NCBI RefSeq assembly: GCF_016827605.1
Contig: NZ_JAEPJQ010000002.1
Span: forward strand, 310,001 to 374,000
Direction of reading: 5' to 3'
Length of the DNA: 64,000 bases
From: Hyunsoonleella ulvae
Lineage (GTDB): Bacteria > Bacteroidota > Bacteroidia > Flavobacteriales > Flavobacteriaceae
Positions 51,283 through 60,319 of this stretch are shown here, one piece after another. The translations under genes and the position numbers were made by a program. Under the pieces are notes generated by a model, which did not search any database, was not told where the DNA came from, and was given only the letters and a program-made list of their open reading frames with translations. Within the stretch, counting starts at the first letter, position 1; each line of letters begins with the position of its first letter.

Positions 51283-51493
51283 AAGATTTAATTTTTAATG
51301 TTAATTTACTGTAACGCCAGTATCTGAAGGCACTACAAAGGAATCACTAAAGCCTGTGTTTTGCATTACAAACCTATGCGAGAGGGAAAAAAAAGCTTTA
51401 AAAGGGAATATTTTTAGGTAAATTATTATCTTAAATCTTGTGAAAATGAATTTTTGACTTTGAAAATTGCCAAACAGAAATTCAACATTCTAA

Positions 51494-52627
51494 ATGCTTA
51501 TATTAGCCAAAGTTTTTTGGTTGCAAATGAGAAAGGACAGACTTTATTTTCTTACATTTTTATCTATCGCAGTTGTTTACGGTATTATTGCAACTCTAGC
51601 TTTTAACTATCTGGTAAAAGAGAGTACGCTAAAACTCCTTGAAACCCATTTGGTATTTAGCAAAAAGGAAGCTAAATCGTTTTCTACACTTTTAAGCCAT
51701 CAATTATCCCAAAATATTTCTAAGGATTCCTTAACCCATAACATTCAACAAAGTTTAAATGGTACCGATTTAGATATGGGGTTTTTAAGTATCTATGATT
51801 GGTCTGGAAAAGTAGTAGCACATCCCGATATTAAAAATGTAGGTTTATTGGCAAGTCCAAATAATTCTTATGTGTCTTCTGTAAATGATGACCTTACACC
51901 AAGCGCATTTTACGATTTGTTGAGTAGTGAAAGTGATACGCTCGCTTCTGAAACCATTGAAAAACAATCTAAGGTTATTACCTTAAGCTCCATTCTAAAT
52001 TCCGATTGGATATTGGCCGCTCATGTAAGAACGGATAATATTAAAAATCAAATTCAAGATTTTAAAAGTAAATTTCTCACTGTTTTTTTAATAATGGGGC
52101 TTTTTATCGTAATTGCTGCTGTTGTAATTCTAAGAATTTTTGGAAGTTCTTATGAAAAAACACTAGAGCTTAAGAATGAGAAATTAGAAGATGAAGTTAT
52201 TAACCTCTCTAAATTAAATCGGGCGGTTGATAAATACCAACAAAAAGTAAGTGAAGAAAGCACGAATACCGAAACGGAACATAATACCTCCAAAAAAAGG
52301 CTTTTAACCTATGTTAGAAATGAGTTAGTACCAGTCCCTACTAATGATATTGCTTACATATACACCGAAAACACCATTACCTATGTGGTTTGTAATGACA
52401 CAAAGCGGTCTACTTCAAACTTAAGTTTAGATGAACTATCTACGCAATTGGACGAATTGGTTTTCTTCAGAGCTAACAGACAGTTTATTATTTCTATAGC
52501 TAGTATTGAAAAAATTGTAAAGTATGGTAACAACCAACTTAAAATTTTGGTTTCCCCAGATTCTGAGGCTAGTATTATCATCAGTAAAAACAAAGCTGCC
52601 CAATTTAAAAAATGGCTTAATATTTAA
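51494..52627 (+). CDS. LytTR-type membrane sensor-regulator
   Basis: This 377-residue protein has two membrane helices (about 16-38 and 195-215) flanking a periplasmic sensor region (about 40-190). A coiled coil follows, then a C-terminal LytTR DNA-binding domain (about 275-377) with F-F-R-A-N-R-Q-F-I-I-S and I-E-K-I-V-K. It thus lacks a receiver and signals directly. It is divergent from the cytochrome/YceI operon and so is a candidate regulator of it. The ATG at 51494 is used, and a second ATG at 51527 is possible. Confidence 0.85.
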   Translation: MLILAKVFWLQMRKDRLYFLTFLSIAVVYGIIATLAFNYLVKESTLKLLETHLVFSKKEAKSFSTLLSHQLSQNISKDSLTHNIQQSLNGTDLDMGFLSIYDWSGKVVAHPDIKNVGLLASPNNSYVSSVNDDLTPSAFYDLLSSESDTLASETIEKQSKVITLSSILNSDWILAAHVRTDNIKNQIQDFKSKFLTVFLIMGLFIVIAAVVILRIFGSSYEKTLELKNEKLEDEVINLSKLNRAVDKYQQKVSEESTNTETEHNTSKKRLLTYVRNELVPVPTNDIAYIYTENTITYVVCNDTKRSTSNLSLDELSTQLDELVFFRANRQFIISIASIEKIVKYGNNQLKILVSPDSEASIIISKNKAAQFKKWLNI

Positions 52628-52734
52628 CTTCTTTTAGTAATTCCATAAGGTTAATTCAAATATAGAATACACCATTATCGGTGTATCTAAACACTATTTG
52701 CCTATACCATCTTTTATTGCTGTAAAAACATGAT

Positions 52735-52769
52735 AAAAAAAGGGTTGCATTACAAAGCAACCCTTTTTT
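52735..52769. terminator. Bidirectional terminator
   Basis: The perfect stem GGGTTGC (52742-52748) and GCAACCC (52757-52763) is flanked by A and T runs. It separates the LytTR gene from the TonB receptor gene. Confidence 0.9.
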
Positions 52770-52790
52770 AATTTAATCCGTCTACAATTT

Positions 52791-55028
52791 TTAAAATCTT
52801 ACAGACACCTTACCTCTTAAAAAGAAAGGTACTCCTGGGGTAAAATGAATTTCCTCCACAGAATCGGCCTCATTAAACAATCTACTTTCTGTAGCAAATT
52901 GGGTTTCATTCCAATCTACATCAAAAAGGTTTTCTACTATTAAACCAAACGTCCAATTATCACAGTTGTAATTTAAATTTAAATCTGTAACAAAATAACC
53001 TTCTGCCACTATAGAGTTATCTTCATTAGCAGGACGGTCTTTGATGTAGCGGTAGCTAATACCTCCTGAAAAATTCCCTAAGTTATTAACTGTAAAGCCT
53101 CCTGCAGAAGTTAAATCTGGCGCAAGCGGAATAAAATCCTGTCCATCTGGTTCTTCTGTACTTCTGGCTACAGTGTAGTTTACATCGGTGTTAAAGTACA
53201 ACCAATCTGCTATTTGGTATCTTAAACCAAAATCTATACCGTATCGTGCTGTTTTTCCGCTAGGTTCTACAATAGCAGCATCTCCCACGTATACAAATTC
53301 TTGCTGTAAAAATAAGGACCAAAGTGCTGCGTTAATTACCAACTTATCTGTGGGTTTTATTACAGTTCCTAAATCTGTACTAAATGCTGTTGGTAATATT
53401 TGTTCCCCGCTTTGCGCAGTAACAACCCTAGAATCGTTAGAGTGATATCCCAAACCTGTTTTTAAGAAAAACTGAGTATTAGGTGCTGCCGCATAAATAA
53501 AATTTAATTTGGGACTTAGTAATGCTTTGTTTTCACTCTTGCTATCATAAAGTTCTGATAATAAATCCTCATAATCAAAAGTAAAATAATCCAAACGTAA
53601 ACCTGGGTTAATTGTCCATTTGTTTACTTTATATGTTAGGTCAGCAAAAGAAAACGCGTTTGTCTCATCTACATTACCATAAGCTAGTCTTTCCAGTAGT
53701 TCTTTTCTATTCTTGGTACGTGATAATTGGTTTTCGTTAACATCATCATATCTAAAGCCAACACCTACTCTATACTTTAGCTGCTTGTCGTGGTCGTCTA
53801 AATGCAGTGATTTTTCATATACACTTTTAGCCCCAATGATAGTACGTTCTTCAAACTGGCGAATCTGGTCTGCATTTATCGGATCATCTAAAAAGAAGGT
53901 AAAGTTTGAAAATAGTTCAAAATCATAATTAGACACATAGGCTGACGATGTTAAACTAGAATGCTCATCGAAATGCTTAATGTGATTCATCCAAATATTT
54001 GTTCTGCTGGTGTTTCCTCCTTCAGTGTCATCTATGGCTCCAAATCTACTTATCAAGCCTTGGTCTACAGCCCGCTGTGGTATCTGTCCAGAGGCATCCC
54101 ATTTACTTTGAAAATGGGAGAGCGATAGGTTAAATTCTTGATTCGCATAATTATTATAATTGTAACGGGCCATAATATTTAAGCGATTAAAATTTTGAGG
54201 AGATTCAAAAACTCCATCGGTAAGATTCATTTCACTTGCTACATAGGCATTACTATTCTCTCCATCCCAAATTTTTAACATACTTAAAGCCCTTACGGTA
54301 TTAAATTGACCTGCCTCTACAGAAATTAAGTTTTTATCAATTTTCGTTTTAGTTTTAATATCCACATAACCTGCCGTATTAAAATTACCTTTATCTGCAT
54401 AATAAGAGCCTTTGCCAAAATCTAAATTCTCGATAGTTTCTGGAATGATAAAATGCATATCTGCATATCCCTGTCCATGTGCGTGAGACACCATGTTTAC
54501 GGGCATTCCGTCTACATCTATGGCAATATCGGTACCATGATCAATATCAAAACCTCTTAAAAAGATTTGTTCTGCTTTACCACCTCCTGCATGTTGACCA
54601 ATAATTAAACCTGGAATCTTACGAAGAATTTCTTGCGATGATTTTACAGGACTTGTTTTCACATCTACATTAACAATATTACTCAATACATTTACCTTAG
54701 AAACGATTAATACTTGCTCTAAAGATGCAGAGGAAATTTCCATAATAACCTCAATTGTACTATCTAAATGGGATTCATCAATTGTAAGTTGGTAGTTCTC
54801 ATATCCTAATTGGTAAAAATAAATAACGTCTCCAACAGATATATCGTCAATTTCAAAATATCCTGATACATTTGTGTATGTATATGTTCCTGTATTCTTA
54901 TTGTAAACCCCAACACCTTGTAAGGGCTTCTCATTATCTTCTGAAATTACTGTTCCGTTAAGTTCATGGGCATTAACTACCCCTACAGTTAACATAAAGA
55001 CCAGTAATACTGTAACTTTTTTTAACAT
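52791..55028 (-). CDS. TonB-dependent receptor
   Basis: This is an outer-membrane ligand-gated channel of ~745 residues from the ATG at 55028 (a frame to 55073 adds non-signal residues). The signal peptide ends V-N-A-H. A carboxypeptidase-like domain (about 22-105) carries G-V-G-V-Y-N-K-N-T-G. The plug domain has Q-I-F-L-R-G-F-D-I-D-H-G-T and V-D-G-M-P-V-N-M-V-S-H-A-H-G-Q-G-Y-A-D, and is followed by a 22-strand barrel ending F-F-L-R-G-K-V-S-V-R-F. The His-rich plug loop suggests a metal or metallophore. It is the last gene of the left arm of the NRPS cluster. Confidence 0.92.
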   Translation of the reverse strand: MLKKVTVLLVFMLTVGVVNAHELNGTVISEDNEKPLQGVGVYNKNTGTYTYTNVSGYFEIDDISVGDVIYFYQLGYENYQLTIDESHLDSTIEVIMEISSASLEQVLIVSKVNVLSNIVNVDVKTSPVKSSQEILRKIPGLIIGQHAGGGKAEQIFLRGFDIDHGTDIAIDVDGMPVNMVSHAHGQGYADMHFIIPETIENLDFGKGSYYADKGNFNTAGYVDIKTKTKIDKNLISVEAGQFNTVRALSMLKIWDGENSNAYVASEMNLTDGVFESPQNFNRLNIMARYNYNNYANQEFNLSLSHFQSKWDASGQIPQRAVDQGLISRFGAIDDTEGGNTSRTNIWMNHIKHFDEHSSLTSSAYVSNYDFELFSNFTFFLDDPINADQIRQFEERTIIGAKSVYEKSLHLDDHDKQLKYRVGVGFRYDDVNENQLSRTKNRKELLERLAYGNVDETNAFSFADLTYKVNKWTINPGLRLDYFTFDYEDLLSELYDSKSENKALLSPKLNFIYAAAPNTQFFLKTGLGYHSNDSRVVTAQSGEQILPTAFSTDLGTVIKPTDKLVINAALWSLFLQQEFVYVGDAAIVEPSGKTARYGIDFGLRYQIADWLYFNTDVNYTVARSTEEPDGQDFIPLAPDLTSAGGFTVNNLGNFSGGISYRYIKDRPANEDNSIVAEGYFVTDLNLNYNCDNWTFGLIVENLFDVDWNETQFATESRLFNEADSVEEIHFTPGVPFFLRGKVSVRF

Positions 55029-55103
55029 AAAAATATGATTACGCACAAGAATAATGGAGTACCCAATACCCAAAGTGCAATTATTTAATTTTAATTGTTT
55101 TGT

Positions 55104-55122
55104 GTACAGTGTGTCTGTACAT
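55104..55122 (-). promoter_or_regulatory. 19-bp palindrome upstream of the TonB receptor
   Basis: TGTACAG and CTGTACA are separated by 5 bp, 76 bp before the receptor start codon. It resembles TACA-type metal-regulator operators (CopY family), which is a hint only. Confidence 0.5.
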
Positions 55123-55135
55123 TTAGTGAGAGAAG

Positions 55136-55606
55136 TTAAGATACCTGTGGCGGTTGTAGCGGACTATTTAAATATCCTAAACGTGTTTGTTTGGTAATGA
55201 AAACTATAATTTTATTTTGTTCTAGCGGTAACAAAACCAGAGGTCTTTTGTACTTTTTTTGATACTGTGTATGTTTATCTATTTTTAGTGCCAAAACAAT
55301 GGAATCTTCAGAATTCTTTTCTGTATCTATATCTTCTAATAGGTCATTGAGCAAATTAAGGAGTTGATGGCTGTGAATATCTTTTGAAGTTAGCACCTCG
55401 TGGTCTGAATGTATTTTTTCACTTCTCTTTCTATCAATGTCTGAATGCGATACTATATAATCTGGTATTTCCAACAAATGCGTAACTTCATGAAGAAACA
55501 CACCTACTTCCTTGTGCAGGGGGCCAAGCAAATAAGATGCACTTAATAGCACAACCAATACTCTCAAAATAAATGGCTTAAAGCCTTTTGATTTCTTAAT
55601 CTTCAT
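55136..55606 (-). CDS. Small membrane protein with an HEVTH motif
   Basis: This 156-residue protein has one hydrophobic segment (about 11-30) and then V-F-L-H-E-V-T-H-L-L-E, which fits the HExxH zinc-protease signature. A His-rich stretch (S-D-H-E-V and I-H-S-H-Q) follows. The chain is short for a metalloprotease, and no third ligand is obvious. It may instead be a metal-binding accessory. It overlaps the NRPS 3' end by 11 bp, so it is part of that operon. No family is recognised. Confidence 0.55.
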   Translation of the reverse strand: MKIKKSKGFKPFILRVLVVLLSASYLLGPLHKEVGVFLHEVTHLLEIPDYIVSHSDIDRKRSEKIHSDHEVLTSKDIHSHQLLNLLNDLLEDIDTEKNSEDSIVLALKIDKHTQYQKKYKRPLVLLPLEQNKIIVFITKQTRLGYLNSPLQPPQVS

Positions 55607-58600
55607 TTAATAATTCCGTGAGGGTACTTTCTATATATTTTGAATACGCATCTATGGTAGGTAGGTTGAACACCTTGTTAAGGGGTAACTCTAGCTCTAA
55701 TTCTTCATTTATGCGAGAGGTAACCCTAATCGCTGCTAAAGAATGCCCACCAAGAGCAATAAAATTATCATAAACCCCAATTTTTTCAAGTCGTAACACT
55801 TCCTTCCACACACCCTCTACCATATCTTCAATTTCGTTTCTTGGAGCTACATAAGACACCTCCATTTCTAATTGTTCAACAGTTAAACTTCTTAGCGATT
55901 TTTTATCAGTTTTTCCATTTTTTGTAAGTGGCATTTGGTCGATATTCTTAAATACTGAGGGCACCATATACGATGGAATCTTGCTCGCCAAATATTGCTT
56001 TAGTTCTTTTTGGGTTATGCTTATATTTCCTGTATAATAAGCCACAAGTTTTTCATCTTCTGTAAAATCATCAGAGTCTTCATAACCTATTTCCTTCATA
56101 ATACGCTTAACTTCTGGCTCATGAATATACTCATTTATTTCTTCTAAACTTTCATCTCTGGTTTTATGACCTAATCGTACATCCCAACTGTAAGGAAACG
56201 AGTAATTACTATATCCCAGTTCTTTTTTATGAACATAAATACCAACTTGGTTGATTAAGCAATTTGTTGATCTGCCAGTATCTGTAGGCCTAACCCATCC
56301 CACCTTCTCGTTTAAAAATTTTAACATATCCTCCAGACTAACATCTGAATACCTGTAAAAATCAATAAACTGTACTTTGTCAAAAACCTCATCAGTCTCA
56401 AACATGGAAACATCCAAGAGTTTTTTTACAGCATCCTCTTCTTGATGATAAAGCTTACGAACTTCTAAGATTGTATCATCAATTTTAGTTACATCTAAAT
56501 CTTCATCCCAAAACAATTCTTCAGTTAAGCGCGTCTCAAAAAACTGTCCTCGAGATAATCCTGTAACAATAAAAGGAATCTTGTGCTCTAGGGCAATCTT
56601 AGTACTTAAGGTATAGATGGTTTTAAAGCAACCATTGCACACATTTTTGTGCCGTTTTAAACTATCTACAAAAATGGCATTCATATATTCGGTTTCCCCA
56701 TAAATATGATCTACGCCCAATCTGTCTACTATACGATCTATATTGGCTTTTGCCTGATCTGAAATATACCCATTATCAAGCGTAAAGGCCAAAACCTTCA
56801 TACCCATATTTACCAATTGTGCTAAGATGTACGTACTATCCTTACCTCCACTTAATAATGATAAACAATCATACTTAGGATTTGTACCTTTGGTGGCTAA
56901 TAAAATTTCTTTTAATTCTTCCTCTGTTTTAAAATAACGTTGGGCTTTTTCTTTATAGCCCTTAAAAGTATTGCAAAGGTTACACACACCATGTTCATCA
57001 AAGTCTGTTTGTGGATAATTAGAGGGTAGACCACACTCTGTACAATTTACTACTTGTGCCTCTGGAATGTGATCTTTCTTATTATCGACCAATACTACGG
57101 CGCAATCATCAATACCTTCATAATTGGCTAAATTGGCCTCAATATCGGTTAGTTCAATTCTGTAACCCCTAAGTTTTATTTGCTCATCAAACCTACCTAA
57201 GTACTCGTACTCACCATTTTTATTGATTCGTGCTACATCTCCGGTATGATACATTTTCTCTCCTGCCACGAAAGGGTTATCAATAAATTTACTGTTAGAT
57301 AAATCTTCAAGTTTTAAATAGCCATTGGCAAGACTGCGACCACTTAAATATAACTTACCCATTACACCATGAGGTACTAAATTATGGCAATCATCAAGAA
57401 TGTAGGCATGCATGTTAGAAATGGGATAACCTATTGGAACAGAAACCTCATCTTCATGTCTAGTAATATCAAATTTACTTACAATACAGCCAACAGTAGC
57501 TTCAGTTGGCCCGTATTCATTATAAATTGCTATTTTATTATCGTACTTTTTTGAGATTGTACTTGCTAGGTTAACCTTAAAATCCTCGCCCCCAACTATC
57601 ATTGTATGTATAATTGAGCTAGATAGATCTCTATCTTTCAAAAATGACAAATGCGATGGCGTTAATTTAATCGTGTTTACCAGATTATCTGCCAAAACTT
57701 GTATTAAAGACATATCGGGGCCAAAAATATTTTCGGTGTAGAGCATTAATCTACCTCCACTTACAAAAGGTAATAATGTTGATGTTATTGTTAAATCAAA
57801 CCCTATAGAGGTAAATAAAGGTAGAACAGTTTTATTAGTGATACCGTAATAATCCTTGGCCCAAAAAATATAATTTGAAAGTGCTTCATGAGATATCAAA
57901 ACTCCCTTTGGGTTCCCTGTTGATCCAGATGTGTACAACACGTATGCTAAACTGGCAGAAGTCAAAACTGCTCTTAAATTTTCTTCAGATTGAATTTTAA
58001 GTGTTTCTTTAATCTCTTCCAAATCAATGTTTGCAACATCAATACCTTCCAGATGCTTTTGCAATGTACCCTCAGTTAATATTAGAGAAGCTTCAGAATT
58101 GGAAATTATAAACGCAACACGTTCTTTAGGTTGATCTGAAGCTATAGGGATAAAAGTTCCCCCTAACTTCATAATGGCCAAAACCCCCAAAATATAGTTG
58201 GTATTACGGTAATTAAGCAGCACCACCTTATCATTGGCTCTAACTCCCCGCTCAAATAAATAATGCGCTAGCTGATTTGCTTTCTTGTTTAATCCATTAA
58301 ATGTTAATGTTTCATTTTTAGATTGGACAGCTATCGCATTGGGGTATTCCTTTGCCAAGCGTTGAAAAACATCAAGAACATTATTTAAGGCATTACCTGA
58401 TATAGGTGGGCTTAAAAAGAAGTTTTGTTCTTCATCAGTACTTATAGATGCGCCTTGTATAGGTTTATTTATATCTCTTACAAAATTATCAAATAATTTT
58501 TCCACATGATTTATTGAAGATGAAGCCTTTTGCGCATCAGCTATATCATTATTATAATCTATAATAACCTTTGATGACCCTTTTTGGTTAAAGTTACATA

Positions 58601-59738
58601 CGTGAAATCGCATTTTATGCCCAGGATCAGCATGTTCAGGATGCATCCAATTTACTTCTGTTTCTAGTCCTGCAAAATCTCCAAAACTGGAATTAATATA
58701 ATTAAATATTGTGATAAAGCTTCTACTCAACTTGGCAGATGATGTGCCTGTAAGTCCATTTTTTAAGTAGTTATTAGTCTCAATTTTAACTTTTTTAAAT
58801 AAGGATAAAAAAGTATCCTCATCATCTACCTCAACTGCAAGGGGTAACATTTCTATAAATAAACCTGCCGTTTTGATAAAACTTTGCTTAATACGGTTAT
58901 GTATTGGCGCTCCTACCACTAACTTTTTTTGCCCACTTATTCTAAACATGTAAGCAAATAGTAAAGTTCCAAAAATCATAAAATTGGCTACATCATTGTT
59001 CCAAAATGAAATGTTTTGATCCTTTAATTTCTGCCTTATTGCATCTAATTCATCATTGCCTACTTCAAATTCAACCCTGTTGGAGGTTGTGCTAAGTCCT
59101 TGTAATCGCTTTTTACCGTATAAGGCTGGTGTTTCGTTAAAAGATGCTATCTTTTCTTCCCATTGTGTGGTAATCTCTACATTTTTAATCCGTTCTTCTT
59201 GTTCATATTTAACAAACTCTGAGTATGCAGGCATGGGAACCATAGGCGCACCTTTGTTCTGAAGTAATATATTATATATAGATGCTAATGCATTGAATAA
59301 GATTACAGAACTGGATGCATCTGTTATGATATGATGTATGTTGAGGTACCAAATGTAATTTTCATCTGAAGTTTTTAATAGTGCACTATAAAATAGTTGT
59401 TGTGATAGGTTAAATGGTTGGGAGCTTTTTTGTTTTAACCACACACTTAGTTCCGCACTACTTTGCCTAGAAAAATCTATCAACTCAATGCTTTTAACAT
59501 ATGGTGTTGTTCTCTGCTTGGGTTGGTTATTCTCCTCCTCTATTACAGTTCGTAAAATATCTGTAGACTCAATCAACCTATCAAAAGCTAGCTTAAAAAC
59601 ATCATGGTCAACATTACCTTTAATGTTAAAGGCATAAGGTACATTGTTAATAGGGGTATTAGGATTGAGCTTATCTACCAACCATAACGATGTTTGGCTT
59701 TTAGTAAGTGGTAATAGAGATTGGTTATTTAAATGCAT
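55596..59738 (-). CDS. NRPS C-A(PP-loop insertion)-T
   Basis: This 1380-residue nonribosomal peptide synthetase module has a condensation domain (about 10-430) with HHIITD at 135 (usual HHxxxDG, Gly replaced by Ala), then an adenylation domain with the A3 loop YTSGSTGNPKG near 602, A5 NEYGPTEA, A8 RGYRIE near 857 and A10 K in LTKNGKTDKKS near 1275. A thiolation domain carries GGHS near 1332. About 345 residues between A8 and A10 form a full PP-loop amidotransferase-like domain: a zinc-type C-T-E-C-G and C-N-L-C near 897-915, S-G-G-K-D-S-T near 962, and C-N-G-C near 1032. A4 Asp in G-F-D-L-T suggests an alpha-amino acid substrate. Confidence 0.88.
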   Translation of the reverse strand: MHLNNQSLLPLTKSQTSLWLVDKLNPNTPINNVPYAFNIKGNVDHDVFKLAFDRLIESTDILRTVIEEENNQPKQRTTPYVKSIELIDFSRQSSAELSVWLKQKSSQPFNLSQQLFYSALLKTSDENYIWYLNIHHIITDASSSVILFNALASIYNILLQNKGAPMVPMPAYSEFVKYEQEERIKNVEITTQWEEKIASFNETPALYGKKRLQGLSTTSNRVEFEVGNDELDAIRQKLKDQNISFWNNDVANFMIFGTLLFAYMFRISGQKKLVVGAPIHNRIKQSFIKTAGLFIEMLPLAVEVDDEDTFLSLFKKVKIETNNYLKNGLTGTSSAKLSRSFITIFNYINSSFGDFAGLETEVNWMHPEHADPGHKMRFHVCNFNQKGSSKVIIDYNNDIADAQKASSSINHVEKLFDNFVRDINKPIQGASISTDEEQNFFLSPPISGNALNNVLDVFQRLAKEYPNAIAVQSKNETLTFNGLNKKANQLAHYLFERGVRANDKVVLLNYRNTNYILGVLAIMKLGGTFIPIASDQPKERVAFIISNSEASLILTEGTLQKHLEGIDVANIDLEEIKETLKIQSEENLRAVLTSASLAYVLYTSGSTGNPKGVLISHEALSNYIFWAKDYYGITNKTVLPLFTSIGFDLTITSTLLPFVSGGRLMLYTENIFGPDMSLIQVLADNLVNTIKLTPSHLSFLKDRDLSSSIIHTMIVGGEDFKVNLASTISKKYDNKIAIYNEYGPTEATVGCIVSKFDITRHEDEVSVPIGYPISNMHAYILDDCHNLVPHGVMGKLYLSGRSLANGYLKLEDLSNSKFIDNPFVAGEKMYHTGDVARINKNGEYEYLGRFDEQIKLRGYRIELTDIEANLANYEGIDDCAVVLVDNKKDHIPEAQVVNCTECGLPSNYPQTDFDEHGVCNLCNTFKGYKEKAQRYFKTEEELKEILLATKGTNPKYDCLSLLSGGKDSTYILAQLVNMGMKVLAFTLDNGYISDQAKANIDRIVDRLGVDHIYGETEYMNAIFVDSLKRHKNVCNGCFKTIYTLSTKIALEHKIPFIVTGLSRGQFFETRLTEELFWDEDLDVTKIDDTILEVRKLYHQEEDAVKKLLDVSMFETDEVFDKVQFIDFYRYSDVSLEDMLKFLNEKVGWVRPTDTGRSTNCLINQVGIYVHKKELGYSNYSFPYSWDVRLGHKTRDESLEEINEYIHEPEVKRIMKEIGYEDSDDFTEDEKLVAYYTGNISITQKELKQYLASKIPSYMVPSVFKNIDQMPLTKNGKTDKKSLRSLTVEQLEMEVSYVAPRNEIEDMVEGVWKEVLRLEKIGVYDNFIALGGHSLAAIRVTSRINEELELELPLNKVFNLPTIDAYSKYIESTLTELLNED

Positions 59739-59747
59739 ACTAATACG

Positions 59748-59990
59748 TTAATTTTTTACTTTGTTGATGTAACTTACCATATGCTCTATTGTCATAAAAT
59801 TTTCAGGTGTTATATCCTCGAAAGGGACTTGCACGTTGCTCTGTCTTTCAATAAAGCGCACTAAACGCATAAGCCCTAAGGAATTAATCGTACCATCCAT
59901 TAGCAATTCATCTTTTTTATTAATTACTGCAGAAGTATCTTCTAAAATTTCAGTTTTTATGAAGTGAATGAGGCGTTCTTCCATATCCAT
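59748..59990 (-). CDS. Stand-alone acyl/peptidyl carrier protein
   Basis: This 80-residue carrier protein has its phosphopantetheine serine in G-T-I-N-S-L-G-L-M-R-L. It precedes the NRPS gene by 9 bp and probably supplies an extra carrier or accepts a substrate in trans. The true start may be the second ATG two codons in. Confidence 0.85.
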   Translation of the reverse strand: MDMEERLIHFIKTEILEDTSAVINKKDELLMDGTINSLGLMRLVRFIERQSNVQVPFEDITPENFMTIEHMVSYINKVKN

Positions 59991-60319
59991 GTTTTCTTGT
60001 GGTTTATCAAGTAAAAAACATAAGAATTGGTGTAATAGTTACTGGGGTGTAACTACTTGAAGGCAGACATATCTAACAATCAAAATTTACGTAGTGGCAA
60101 TTTTTATATTTTCAATCTTTCTCTTAAAAGTAAATATATGGTATAAAAACATACACTAAAAATACTATTTTAACATTTTGACGACTATTTAAATAAGCTT
60201 ATCGAAAAAAAACACAAACAAAGTTACTAATATTTCAATATTTACGATATTGAAATAAAAAATCGACAAAACGCATATCTCCTCCACAATGTGTTTTTTG
60301 TTAATAAAACCAACATGCT
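59991..60319. other. Divergent intergenic region of the NRPS cluster
   Basis: This 329-bp AT-rich region separates the carrier gene (minus) and the HupE-like gene (plus). It contains a 27-bp palindrome at 60231-60257 and several CAAA/TTTG tracts that may be promoter elements. I see no gene in it. Confidence 0.55.
60231..60257. promoter_or_regulatory. 27-bp palindromic operator candidate
   Basis: TATTTCAATAT (60231-60241) and ATATTGAAATA (60247-60257), an 11-bp perfect inverted repeat with a 5-base centre, lie between the two divergent halves of the cluster. It is well placed to be the shared operator, for example for a metal-responsive regulator. Confidence 0.6.
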
